From NCBI GenBank assembly GCA_946403735.1, contig CAMJAZ010000026.1, positions 1-10,756 on the forward strand: a stretch of 10,756 nucleotides of DNA, read 5' to 3'. Position 1 is the stretch's first letter; each line of letters opens with the position of its first letter. The notes beneath the pieces were generated by a model, which saw only the letters and a list, made by a program, of their open reading frames with translations, did no database searches and was not told the origin of the DNA. Origin of the DNA: an uncultured Selenomonadales bacterium (lineage in GTDB: Bacteria; Bacillota; Negativicutes; Selenomonadales; Selenomonadaceae). Shown in pieces: positions 1 to 6,617 of this stretch. Made by a program: the position numbers and the translations under genes.

Positions 1-154
1 TGCTGGTGATATTAGCTCTATCAATCGTCGTAGGTTCAACAGGCAGCGCTTGTGCAATGTGCTGATTAGCGAACATACCGCCGAAAACTGCCGCGCCGCC
101 CAAAAGCATTTTACACAAAGTCCTGTACTGTTTCTTCAGAACTTTCCTTTTCAT
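1..154 (-). CDS. Probable two-partner secretion exoprotein (TpsA), N-terminal end only
   Basis: A minus-strand reading frame opens with ATG at 154 and runs off the left edge after 51 codons. A good Shine-Dalgarno (GGAAGGTGA, 161-169) lies 6 bases upstream. The visible protein begins with a basic stretch (MKRKVLKKQYR), then a hydrophobic Gly/Ala-rich core (LLGGAAVFGGMF), then AQALPVEP. This looks like a long Sec signal peptide cleaved after AQA, leaving a mature N-terminus starting LP, a form seen in many secreted TpsA proteins. The gene directly upstream on the same strand is a TpsB transporter, so the likely role is the large secreted adhesin or haemagglutinin-like substrate of that transporter. 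The TPS domain itself lies outside the window, so the identity is inferred from the signal peptide and context. Another exported surface protein is possible. Confidence 0.6.
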   Translation of the reverse strand, partial: MKRKVLKKQYRTLCKMLLGGAAVFGGMFANQHIAQALPVEPTTIDRANITS

Positions 155-201
155 TTTAATTCACCTTCCATTGTTAAATTAATAGCTTGTAGATAGTGGA
201 G

Positions 202-252
202 GGTAAAAAAATTTCTAGCCTAGTTCACTAGCCCCTAGAAAATTTTTTTACC
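202..252. terminator. Long AT-rich hairpin between tpsB and tpsA
   Basis: An inverted repeat pairs 202-218 with 235-252. The arms are GGTAAAAAAATTTCTAG and its complement with one extra T, giving about 17 base pairs with a single bulge. The loop holds a second small palindrome, CTAG-TTCA-CTAG (220-231). Each arm carries a run of seven T on one strand, so the structure could act as an intrinsic terminator or attenuator in either direction. It stands about 50 bases upstream of the tpsA ribosome-binding site and about 100 bases after the tpsB stop. It may therefore lower tpsA transcription relative to tpsB, or mark the tpsB end with tpsA using another promoter. The stem is AT-rich, so terminator strength is uncertain. 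Confidence 0.5.
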
Positions 253-255
253 AAC

Positions 256-356
256 TACTTACTACTCACTACTTAAAAAATTTTTCCTACCATAAACCGA
301 ATTGAATTAAGAATGTAGAATTAAAAATTTTTTTCTACTCACTACTTACTAATCAG
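256..356. repeat. Cluster of period-7 degenerate repeats around the tpsB stop codon
   Basis: Three short heptanucleotide arrays lie here. At 256-276 the units are TACTTAC, TACTCAC, TACTTAA. At 304-324 they are GAATTAA, GAATGTA, GAATTAA. At 336-356 they are TACTCAC, TACTTAC, TAATCAG. The last array overlaps the tpsB stop codon (complement of 353-355). Similar seven-base units occur at 6571-6612 and 9944-9971, so this is a scattered family rather than one accident. The arrays are imperfect and only three units long each, and no function is assigned. Confidence 0.6.
273..299 (-). pseudogene. Duplicated remnant of the tpsB 3' end
   Basis: Read on the minus strand this segment encodes R-F-M-V-G-K-I-F followed by TAA. 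The true tpsB C-terminus is FWFMVGKIF followed by TGA. The shared 13 bases CCTACCATAAACC lie at 286-298 and 366-378, 80 bases apart. In both copies the stop codon sits in a TACTYAC heptamer array (copies of the array are 73 bases apart). The copy is not in frame with tpsB and no start is visible for it. It looks like the leftover of a second tpsB-like end, or of a local duplication mediated by the repeats. It is short, but amino acids, stop position and flanking repeat all agree. Confidence 0.55.
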
Positions 357-2095
357 AAAATCTTGCCTACCATAAACCAAAAACGATTTTTCTTGTCGTC
401 AGATGCAACTAACTGATTGTTGCCGAGTTTTCGCGCATAATCCAACTTTATGAAGTAGTCATTTGGTTTAGCGTAGTTCAGCTCCAATCCCCAAGAACGT
501 ATTGTATGAATATCATGGTCATTTTTATAACCTGCGCCGCCTATGTCAAAAAAAGTGCTTAATGACAAATTCGGAACGCCCGTGTGCCATATAAATTCAG
601 TCCGCGTCAAATAACCTTCATCGCCTGCACCGTCGCCGTCAGCATAACCACGAACACCATTTGCGCCGCCAATTTGTATTTGCTCCGATGAATTTAAACT
701 CTTGCTGGCATTTTGTAATAAAATATTTGTATGGAATTCAAAAGACCGATTGAAAAGTTTTCTATAGTCAAGATTAATTTGGGACTTGAAAAAAGTTCCG
801 TCGCTATTCGTCAAGTCGGCTACTTCTTGGGCGTTATCAGTTCGCGGATTATTGCGCCCAGCGTAAAGTGTGAATGAATAATTGAATAAGTCATTAGAAA
901 GCGAACGTCTATAGCCGCTGAAACCTAGCGATAAAGTATGAACATGACTTTGATTTTGACTGTAGGTAGGGAACAACTCGGGGAAAAGTTCCGCGATAAT
1001 TCCGTAGCTTGAAAAGTCGTAATTGGCGCTGTTCGTGACTTGACGGAACTTGTAACCGTAATTCCACGTGAAACCGTCATGAATAGTTTTCCAAACAGGC
1101 GTTGTACCGTAAATGCGCCAATCGGTTGAATGCCCGCCAGATTCGCTGATGATGCTGGAATTTAAACCGTGCTGATGATACGTCGTGCGCCCAACTGAAA
1201 CGCCAAGCCGTGACGTAGTTTTTCTGTCAGTAATCCAGCTGAAGTCTACAAGGTAATTATCTAAATTTTTGTTGAAAAGTTGACTTAACGCGCCTTTCTT
1301 ACTGGAAAGTAAGCCGCTAAGTTCAAGGCGACTCCCGCGATTGTCAATGTTATAAATATCGTAGATTAAACCCATGCGATAACGTCCAGATGCTTTACTA
1401 CCATAATTTTCAACGTAGAAAATTCCGCGATTAGTTTGGTCGTCGACGACGTTAATATTAAGATTAATTCTTTGCGTGACGGAGTCGGGAATAAGTGCGC
1501 CCCTTGCACGAATGCCGCCAATTTCGTTTATGAGATACAAAACATTTTCAATTTTATTATTCTGTACATAATCATCTTGAGAAATATTTTTGGCAACTTT
1601 TTCTAAAATATCATCAGCAAGGTGGCTTTGATTGTCGAAAATAACTTCGCCAAACTTCGCGGACATAATTTTAATTTTTACTGTACCGTCAGTTGAATCT
1701 TGTTCGGGAATGTAGGCAACCGCCGCCAGCCAACCTTGATCACGGCAATAAATTTTAATGTGCGACGCAATTAATTTTAAAATGTTAATGTTGACGTTTT
1801 TATTGATATAAGGGTCGATAAGGTGTTGAACTTCGGCTTGCCCAATTTCCTTTATATCAGAGTCAACGATAATGCCTTTAAGTTCAAAAGTTTCAAGCGG
1901 AATATTTTCATCTTGCGGCGTTTCAATATCGCGCTGTTCAATTTCGATTTTCTCGGCAGTGCTATTTTCATTATCGCCTGCTGCTTGCCGTGCAGCATCA
2001 CGCGAAATATCTGCGGTTGTCAATTCATCCGCGCTTGCAGATGTTGCGAATAAAAAACAAGCCGCAGACAAAATTACTACGACCTTATTTTTCAA
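353..2095 (-). CDS. Two-partner secretion outer-membrane transporter, TpsB (ShlB/FhaC/HecB family)
   Basis: This 580-residue Omp85-superfamily protein moves its TpsA partner across the outer membrane. Residues 1-22 form a Sec signal peptide ending ATSASA. Residues about 23-65 are a charged linker. About 66-148 is a POTRA domain (POTRA_2 type, with DQGWLAAVAYIPEQ in its middle), and about 149-220 a second POTRA/ShlB-type domain. From about 225 to 580 alternating polar and aromatic strands form the 16-strand barrel. The hallmark VRGY motif of loop L6 is at 481-484 in GGANGVRGY, followed by FFDIGG at 515-520. The protein ends in a strand with a terminal Phe (VGKIF), the usual barrel-assembly signal. 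Length fits the family. The start is TTG at 2095 because GGGGAGG (2104-2110) stands 8 bases upstream and no in-frame ATG is nearby; the ATG in that region is out of frame. tpsA follows downstream. The family is sure; the partner is inferred. Confidence 0.93.
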   Translation of the reverse strand: MKNKVVVILSAACFLFATSASADELTTADISRDAARQAAGDNENSTAEKIEIEQRDIETPQDENIPLETFELKGIIVDSDIKEIGQAEVQHLIDPYINKNVNINILKLIASHIKIYCRDQGWLAAVAYIPEQDSTDGTVKIKIMSAKFGEVIFDNQSHLADDILEKVAKNISQDDYVQNNKIENVLYLINEIGGIRARGALIPDSVTQRINLNINVVDDQTNRGIFYVENYGSKASGRYRMGLIYDIYNIDNRGSRLELSGLLSSKKGALSQLFNKNLDNYLVDFSWITDRKTTSRLGVSVGRTTYHQHGLNSSIISESGGHSTDWRIYGTTPVWKTIHDGFTWNYGYKFRQVTNSANYDFSSYGIIAELFPELFPTYSQNQSHVHTLSLGFSGYRRSLSNDLFNYSFTLYAGRNNPRTDNAQEVADLTNSDGTFFKSQINLDYRKLFNRSFEFHTNILLQNASKSLNSSEQIQIGGANGVRGYADGDGAGDEGYLTRTEFIWHTGVPNLSLSTFFDIGGAGYKNDHDIHTIRSWGLELNYAKPNDYFIKLDYARKLGNNQLVASDDKKNRFWFMVGKIF

Positions 2096-2157
2096 TATGC
2101 CAGCCTCCCCATTAAAAAGACTCCCAGCCTATGTGACTTTATTAAATTTTCAAACAA

Positions 2158-2186
2158 ATTATATGGAAAAGTTTTTTGACAGTCAA
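2158..2186 (-). promoter_or_regulatory. Sigma-70-type promoter for tpsB
   Basis: On the minus strand, TTGACT (complement of 2181-2186) is separated by exactly 17 bases from a perfect TATAAT (complement of 2158-2163). Transcription would start near 2151, giving a leader of about 55 bases before the TTG start at 2095. The two boxes match the vegetative consensus in 11 of 12 positions. Confidence 0.75.
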
Positions 2187-2235
2187 CAGAATTTGCAACG
2201 TTTCAGTGTAATTTCAGCTAGTAATAAATAGGGCG

Positions 2236-2278
2236 TGTTGAATAATTTTAACTTTTTTAATAACCGACTTTTTCAACA
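2236..2278. promoter_or_regulatory. Inverted repeat between the divergent tpsB and rubrerythrin promoters
   Basis: TGTTGAA (2236-2242) and TTCAACA (2272-2278) are perfect inverted copies 29 bases apart. The right arm ends 5 bases before the rubrerythrin -35 box. The spacing is wide for a single dimer site, so it may be two half sites or chance in AT-rich DNA. A regulator is not identified. Confidence 0.25.
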
Positions 2279-2283
2279 TTTCT

Positions 2284-2312
2284 TTGACAAAAAAATTTTT
2301 CTATGCTAAAAT
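2284..2312 (+). promoter_or_regulatory. Near-consensus promoter for the rubrerythrin gene
   Basis: TTGACA (2284-2289) is followed by a 17-base spacer and TAAAAT (2307-2312), with an upstream TATG that makes it an extended -10. The predicted start is near 2319, leaving a leader of about 60 bases. That leader contains GGTTA-N8-TAACC and CCAAT-N5-ATTGG, two small inverted repeats that could be operator or RNA structure. An AGGAGGG Shine-Dalgarno (2369-2375) precedes the ATG at 2382. Confidence 0.8.
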
Positions 2313-2381
2313 TCATCTAAGAGGTTAAACAGATATAACCAATATTTAATTGGAAATGATTATTTTTTAGGAGGGCTTGTA

Positions 2382-2927
2382 ATGGCTAAATATGTTTGCA
2401 CTGTGTGCGGTTACGTTCACGAAGGTGACGAGCCGCCGATTGAATGTCCTATTTGTAAAGCGCCTGCGGAAAAATTTCAGAAACAAGAAGGCGAATTGAC
2501 CTACGCTGATGAACACGTTGTAGGCGTTGCACAGGGCGTTGATGAAAGAATTATTGAAGGTCTGCGCCAAAATTTCACGGGCGAATGTTGCGAAGTTGGA
2601 ATGTATCTTGCAATGAGTCGCGCGGCACATCGTGAAGGTTTACCTGAAGTTGGCGAAGTTTTCCGCCGTTATGCGTTGGAAGAAGCTGAACACGCCGCTA
2701 AGTTTGCGGAAATGCTCGGCGAAGTTTTGTCCGCGTCGACGCAGAAAAATTTGGAAGCGCGTATCGCCGCTGAACATGGCGCTTGTCAAGGTAAGAAAGA
2801 CCTTGCTACACTTGCTAAAAAACTTAATCTTGACGCTATCCACGATACGGTTCACGAAATGGCGAAAGATGAAGCGCGGCACGGTAAAGGCTTTCAAGGC
2901 TTGCTTAAACATTATTTCGGAAAATAA
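2382..2927 (+). CDS. Reverse rubrerythrin (NADH peroxidase type)
   Basis: This cytoplasmic diiron enzyme reduces hydrogen peroxide in anaerobes, receiving electrons through its rubredoxin site. At 181 residues it matches reverse rubrerythrins, in which the rubredoxin domain comes first. Cys6-x2-Cys9 (CTVC) and Cys22-x2-Cys25 (CPIC) form the iron site. Residues about 50-181 form the four-helix ferritin-like domain with the expected diiron ligands: Glu68 (FTGE), Glu101 and His104 (EEAEH), Glu131 (AAEHG), Glu164 and His167 (DEARH). All ligands are present, so the enzyme should be active. The ATG at 2382 has a strong AGGAGG seven bases upstream. It is a single-gene unit with its own strong promoter and a terminator after the stop. 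Members of this family are often controlled by PerR, but no clear PerR box is seen here. NADH peroxidase is the usual label; the physiological electron donor is not shown by sequence. Confidence 0.93.
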   Translation: MAKYVCTVCGYVHEGDEPPIECPICKAPAEKFQKQEGELTYADEHVVGVAQGVDERIIEGLRQNFTGECCEVGMYLAMSRAAHREGLPEVGEVFRRYALEEAEHAAKFAEMLGEVLSASTQKNLEARIAAEHGACQGKKDLATLAKKLNLDAIHDTVHEMAKDEARHGKGFQGLLKHYFGK

Positions 2928-2955
2928 TTTGTTAAGTCGCTGAATAATCGGCAAT

Positions 2956-3004
2956 AAAAAAATTCCTCAAGGTTCACCGTGAATCTTGGGGAAATTTTTT
3001 TTTT
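2956..3004. terminator. Bidirectional intrinsic terminator
   Basis: A 15-base-pair stem (2963-2977 with 2979-2993, two G-T wobbles, closing to a 3-base loop) is flanked by an A run on the left and a T run of ten on the right. It sits between the converging ends of the rubrerythrin gene (stop at 2927) and the chromate transporter gene (stop at 3038). It therefore suits both strands and probably ends the long minus-strand unit coming from dnaJ. Confidence 0.85.
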
Positions 3005-3037
3005 ATGCGTAATGAAATTTAATTTTTACAACATCAA

Positions 3038-3604
3038 TCAATTCATTAAGTTACCTAAAAGTAAACCTGCCGCGCCTGCCGCAATTAAAACTTTTATGAC
3101 GCCGATTTTCATTCTTACAGCTATTAACGCGCCAATTAAAATTATCGCGCCGATTGGATTAAACGTCGTCGAAAAGTCTTGCGGAATTTCTTCAACGTCC
3201 CACACAGCCAAAAGTACAAAACTTACGCAAGCCGCCGCGATAAGCGCCATTACAGCAGGTCTCAAGCCATTTAAAATTCCATGAATCGCGCCTAAATCTC
3301 CGTACTTGAAAATAATTTTTGCAAGCGCTATGCATAAAAAAATACTCGGCGTGACAAATCCCATTGTCGCACAAATGGCACCTGCAATCCCCGCAATTTT
3401 CATTCCCGCGAAAGTTGCCGCATTAACGCCAATAGGTCCTGGCGTCATCTGCGAAATTGTGAATATGTCGATAAATTCGCCAAGCGTCAACCAATGGTAC
3501 GTATCAACGACGGTATCTTGAATCAGCGGCATTGATGCGTACCCGCCGCCGACGCAAACTAAACTGATTTTCGCAAACTCAAAAAAAAGTTGCAGGTAAA
3601 TCAT
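3038..3604 (-). CDS. CHR-family chromate transporter, short single-domain subunit
   Basis: This inner-membrane protein of 188 residues belongs to the chromate ion transporter family; many members in anaerobes probably move another oxyanion. It shows the two family motifs: GGGYASMPLI at 19-28 and SQMTPGPIGVNAATFAG at 51-67. Hydrophobic segments follow at about 70-100, 108-135, 149-164 and 168-186. Length fits the short (one-domain) members, which are normally encoded as adjacent pairs that work together. The SQMTPGP form recalls the second gene of such pairs, and no first gene is present: the upstream neighbour is the broken AIPR gene, ending 15 bases before this start. GGAGGAGG (3609-3616) lies just upstream of ATG 3604. 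Family assignment is firm; substrate and function as a single subunit are uncertain. Confidence 0.88.
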   Translation of the reverse strand: MIYLQLFFEFAKISLVCVGGGYASMPLIQDTVVDTYHWLTLGEFIDIFTISQMTPGPIGVNAATFAGMKIAGIAGAICATMGFVTPSIFLCIALAKIIFKYGDLGAIHGILNGLRPAVMALIAAACVSFVLLAVWDVEEIPQDFSTTFNPIGAIILIGALIAVRMKIGVIKVLIAAGAAGLLLGNLMN

Positions 3605-3619
3605 TTTGCCTCCTCCAAA

Positions 3620-3994
3620 CTATATTTTGGCATCACTGAAAATTTCGCGAATATCGGCACGCAGTACTGACCAACGTTTTTTAAAAATTTCGTAATAATT
3701 GTCGTCTTTTAAAAGAAAATTTGCCGCCGTCAAACTTGGCTCATTATCGTGCCTGTAAGAATAGGCAGTAAAGCCTTCCTCAATTATCGCCGTAAATAAT
3801 TTGTCCAAAGTCGCGTCGTAAGCATCGGTATATAAATTTATCGGCAAGAGCGATTTAATGTTGCCAATGTCACGAAGTTTTTTATAAACACTGTCATCTG
3901 ACGGCTTGGAAACCAACAACGTAATATCTTTATCGGTAAGGTTACATTGATAATAACGCGCCGCCAATGCCGTAAATGCAATGCATATTGTTCG
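3620..3994 (-). pseudogene. C-terminal part of the AIPR gene, cut off by an in-frame TAG
   Basis: This segment is in the same reading frame as the AIPR coding region that ends at 3995, separated from it only by one TAG (complement of 3995-3997). Reading through gives ISFAHV, stop, RTICIAFTALAARYYQCN and then more than 100 residues of ordinary sequence ending REIFSDAKI at a second TAG (3620-3622). The sequence across the stop reads as one hydrophobic helix. The only in-frame start candidate is TTG at 3967, with no Shine-Dalgarno, so separate translation is unlikely. The best reading is one gene of about 602 codons with a nonsense change at codon 478 (a C-to-T change from CAG would suffice). 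Readthrough, suppression or a sequence error are alternatives. No frameshift or other damage is seen in the 124 codons, so the break would be recent. Confidence 0.75.
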
Positions 3995-5428
3995 CTAAAC
4001 GTGTGCAAAAGAAATTCTGTCAGAAGCGTCAGGCATATCTTTGTTTTCTGTATCAAATTTTTTTAAAAATTTTTCTTTGAAGTAATCATCAATGTAGAGC
4101 AACTCTTTACATATGACAGCAATTTGTTTTTGAGTTTTCTCGTTGAAAATCGGGTTATAGTACTCCAATTTATAAACAGATGAAAGTTTTGATCTGCTTT
4201 TACATGGCAACTGAAATATCGCCGCAAGACAAAGTTTTCCGACGTCAAGCAATTTGGTATGTAAGTGCGCAGGCTTGAATTGTCTTGGAACATTTTCGCC
4301 GCGCTTGGTTTGATAAAAAATTCCAACCGCACGCATAGCTTGCGAAAAACTGCGTTGTTCGGGGGCGTTCGCTTTTAAATCTGCGGGCTTAATCGGCTTT
4401 TGTGCATTTGCAGCTATGGCAATTTCTAGACTAAACTTATTCTTCTCTGTTTCGGTTATGCCTAAAGTTTTTATTATTTTGCACGACAGCCAAAAATCGT
4501 GACTTTCATCAAGAAATTTGCTTTTATGAAGTACGTATGCAGTTTGTCCGCCGTTGACGATTGAAAAATTTTTTAAGTGAACTTCTCGCCCGTCAATAAG
4601 AAATTCGTCACAAATTATCGTTAATCCATTATTTTTCAGCCAAAATGATTCAGGCTCGTCTTTAATAGTGTCTCTAATTTCTTTGTCGATGTTTCCGCCG
4701 CTTATGTGATAGCGAAGATTATGCGCCAATAAAGAAATATTGTGCTTGGCGTAAAGTTGCTTAATCGAAAATGCCGACACATTGACAATAACCGCGTTTT
4801 CGCCGTATGTCAAAAAATTATTTGTCTCGTCTATCAGAATTTTTTCCGACTCAACGACAGGTTTCATTGCTTCGGTAGTTTCAATTTCTTTTTTTATATC
4901 GTCGAAAAACAAAATTGAAATTTCTATTGCGTCTGAATTTGTAAACTGCGACAGAATTTGTTTCTTGATATTCTCAATGTCAATTTTTTTTGACGCCTTT
5001 GCGCTTGTGTAGAAGACAAAATGAATTTTCGATTCTTCGCCTGTCTCGGCAATCAACGTAAGGAAACGACTTTGCACGCGGGAATTAACTTGTTCGTAAT
5101 GCCCTGCTTTCATATTGTTATAAAACGATATCATTTTGTTTAAAGAGTTAATGACATCGTCCTTGTTTATGCGATTAGAAAATTTGGATTGTCCGATAAC
5201 CAAATCGCAATTTTCGGAGTCGGGGTCGCTCAAAATAATATCCGCGCCGCTGTCATTGCAACCGTCAACAATAATTTCGTCTAAGTCACTTTCGTTAAGA
5301 ATATTTTCAGGATTTTTATAAAAATGAGCCTCAACACACACCGCCGAAAAAACGTAATAATCAGGTTTTGTACGGAGCGAAGGATATTTTTCCCTCAATG
5401 CGCTAATTTTGTCAACGATTTGATTCAT
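3995..5428 (-). CDS. AIPR-family (abortive infection phage resistance) protein, truncated at residue 477
   Basis: The protein belongs to the AIPR family (Pfam AIPR), found in phage-defence loci. Residues about 28-105 resemble an Mrr-like PD-(D/E)xK nuclease core: Glu33 in helix one, then GADIILSD with Asp63, and VIGQSK with Gln80-x-Lys82, the QxK variant. The AIPR core follows: LLAHNLRYHI (233-242), FWLKNNGLTI (262-271), SIVNGGQT (289-296) and NAQKPIKPADLKAN (341-354). All core motifs are intact. The start ATG at 5428 has AGGAGT (5439-5444) ten bases upstream. It lies 49 bases after the membrane protein gene and could share its transcript. The reading frame ends at a TAG after FAHV, but homologous-looking coding sequence goes on in frame to 3620, so this is probably a truncated product of a gene about 602 codons long. 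Whether the 477-residue form has activity is unknown. The family call is strong; the nuclease assignment is inferred from motifs. Confidence 0.8.
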   Translation of the reverse strand: MNQIVDKISALREKYPSLRTKPDYYVFSAVCVEAHFYKNPENILNESDLDEIIVDGCNDSGADIILSDPDSENCDLVIGQSKFSNRINKDDVINSLNKMISFYNNMKAGHYEQVNSRVQSRFLTLIAETGEESKIHFVFYTSAKASKKIDIENIKKQILSQFTNSDAIEISILFFDDIKKEIETTEAMKPVVESEKILIDETNNFLTYGENAVIVNVSAFSIKQLYAKHNISLLAHNLRYHISGGNIDKEIRDTIKDEPESFWLKNNGLTIICDEFLIDGREVHLKNFSIVNGGQTAYVLHKSKFLDESHDFWLSCKIIKTLGITETEKNKFSLEIAIAANAQKPIKPADLKANAPEQRSFSQAMRAVGIFYQTKRGENVPRQFKPAHLHTKLLDVGKLCLAAIFQLPCKSRSKLSSVYKLEYYNPIFNEKTQKQIAVICKELLYIDDYFKEKFLKKFDTENKDMPDASDRISFAHV

Positions 5429-5477
5429 TTGCTAAACAACTCCTACAGCAAAAACTTCATTGCTTGTATCAAACTTT

Positions 5478-6569
5478 TTACGCCGCTTTTAAATAATTTC
5501 TGTGAATAATATCACGAATAAAGTACGCCGTCAAAATCATCAGCGACATAAAAAGTAAGCCTAAATCACGAAGTTCACCTGGCAGGACGAACATAAAATA
5601 TAAAGCGCCGTTTATCACAGCGGCAATTTTTATGTGCAACTTCCAATCGTCATTCAAAAATTTCCACGAAGTTTTTGTTATCCACACGACGTAAATTATA
5701 TGCAGGAAAAACATTCTTGACGGCAATGGTAAACCGTAAATCGAATCGGTGATGAAGTATGAGCCAATGCGGAAAAAATCCTGCGCGTGATCTATGATTC
5801 GCCAGTCCGCCATATCGCCTTGATTGTCCGCGAATCTCGACAAAACTAATAAGTACGTTACGCCAGCCACGAACATTGCGCCTAAAATGTACGCCGCAGA
5901 TTTTTTAAAGTCCAACTTTCTCCGTACAAATGGAAATAGCGCGGGTATGAAGAAAAAGAAAGTTTCCTTGTTCAACTCAGCTATCGGCGTCAAAATTAAA
6001 ATTGCTATCAACTTGCCGCTTAGCGCGAATCGTACGGCTAGGAAGAATGCTAGAAATTCTGGGAAGTCGTAGAAATATCCGCCTAGTACTTCAATGTACG
6101 GAATTATTAGCGCGAATAGACACGCCGTCAAAGTTCCAACTACTTTATCGCCCGTAACTTCACTTAAAATTGAACGCAGTACCCATATCGAAGCAAATAA
6201 ACTTAGGAAGGCGAAAATTACTACCAAATAATATTCCAGCACGTACTTAGGCGGTACGATTGCTTGAGAATATTTTTTTTCAATCTCCCGCCGTTCAATC
6301 AGCCGCTTAGATAATTTTTCCCTAGCATTCGTCGGTATCACTTCAACGACGGCTTTAGCTAAGTTCGGAATTAAGACGCGGTGCGCAAATGGACGTTTCG
6401 CCGTACCTTCCATGTACGCTTCCAATCCAAAATTCGGGTCGCCGTCGCGCAGTGTCCATTTAAGAAAAAAGCCGTTAAACCCCGCCGCCGTTACTGTCAG
6501 CACGAGGAATATCAGCATAAATTTTTTTATAATCTTATCAAATTTTTCAAGCTTATTAAATTTATTCAT
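5478..6569 (-). CDS. Polytopic membrane protein of unknown function, possibly GT-C glycosyltransferase-like
   Basis: I do not recognise a named family. The 363-residue protein has a Lys-rich N-terminus (1-17) and about eight to nine hydrophobic segments: roughly 17-37, 112-132, 143-162, 166-182, 186-212, 225-245, 285-297, 314-330 and 334-352. Between the first and second lies a polar loop of about 70 residues with RDGDPN (41-46) and FAHRVLIPNLAK (61-72). Other marked polar spots are GYFYDFPEF (164-172), AELNKET (197-203) and GELRDLG (331-337). An acidic pair in the first outer loop, an xRVLIPxL segment and a late E-x-R-D motif recall the GT-C fold of lipid-linked sugar transferases, but this is a resemblance only. 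It follows dnaJ by 48 bases and precedes the AIPR gene by 49. The spacer before the ATG at 6569 is a G-rich (minus strand) period-7 repeat whose AGGG, five bases upstream, may be the ribosome-binding site. Confidence 0.75.
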   Translation of the reverse strand: MNKFNKLEKFDKIIKKFMLIFLVLTVTAAGFNGFFLKWTLRDGDPNFGLEAYMEGTAKRPFAHRVLIPNLAKAVVEVIPTNAREKLSKRLIERREIEKKYSQAIVPPKYVLEYYLVVIFAFLSLFASIWVLRSILSEVTGDKVVGTLTACLFALIIPYIEVLGGYFYDFPEFLAFFLAVRFALSGKLIAILILTPIAELNKETFFFFIPALFPFVRRKLDFKKSAAYILGAMFVAGVTYLLVLSRFADNQGDMADWRIIDHAQDFFRIGSYFITDSIYGLPLPSRMFFLHIIYVVWITKTSWKFLNDDWKLHIKIAAVINGALYFMFVLPGELRDLGLLFMSLMILTAYFIRDIIHRNYLKAA

Positions 6570-6570
6570 T

Positions 6571-6612
6571 TAGTCCCTAGCCCCTAAATCCTAGCCCCAG
6601 CCCTCACCCCTT
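6571..6612. repeat. Period-7 repeat between dnaJ and the membrane protein gene
   Basis: The plus strand reads TAGTCCC, TAGCCCC, TAAATCC, TAGCCCC and then two decayed units, AGCCCTC and ACCCCTT. This is exactly seven bases per unit, starting one base before the membrane protein ATG and ending five bases before the dnaJ stop. In the transcript it is a G-rich run that supplies the only Shine-Dalgarno-like bases ahead of that gene. The unit TAGCCCC also occurs in the hairpin loop region near tpsA (229-235). Confidence 0.7.
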
Positions 6613-6617
6613 TCCAA

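Noticed and set aside
2351..2366. Fur/PerR-like box (AAATGATTATTTT) in the rubrerythrin leader
   Set aside because: Only one half resembles the TGATAATNATTATCA-type consensus; in AT-rich DNA this is expected by chance.
2640..2954. Open frames antisense to or overlapping the rubrerythrin gene
   Set aside because: They lie in other frames of a clearly conserved gene, lack ribosome-binding sites and have low-complexity translations.
3838..4056. Minus-strand open frame across the AIPR stop codon, which might suggest a frameshift rather than a nonsense change
   Set aside because: It is in a different frame. The AIPR frame itself continues past the TAG with sensible sequence, so no frameshift is needed.
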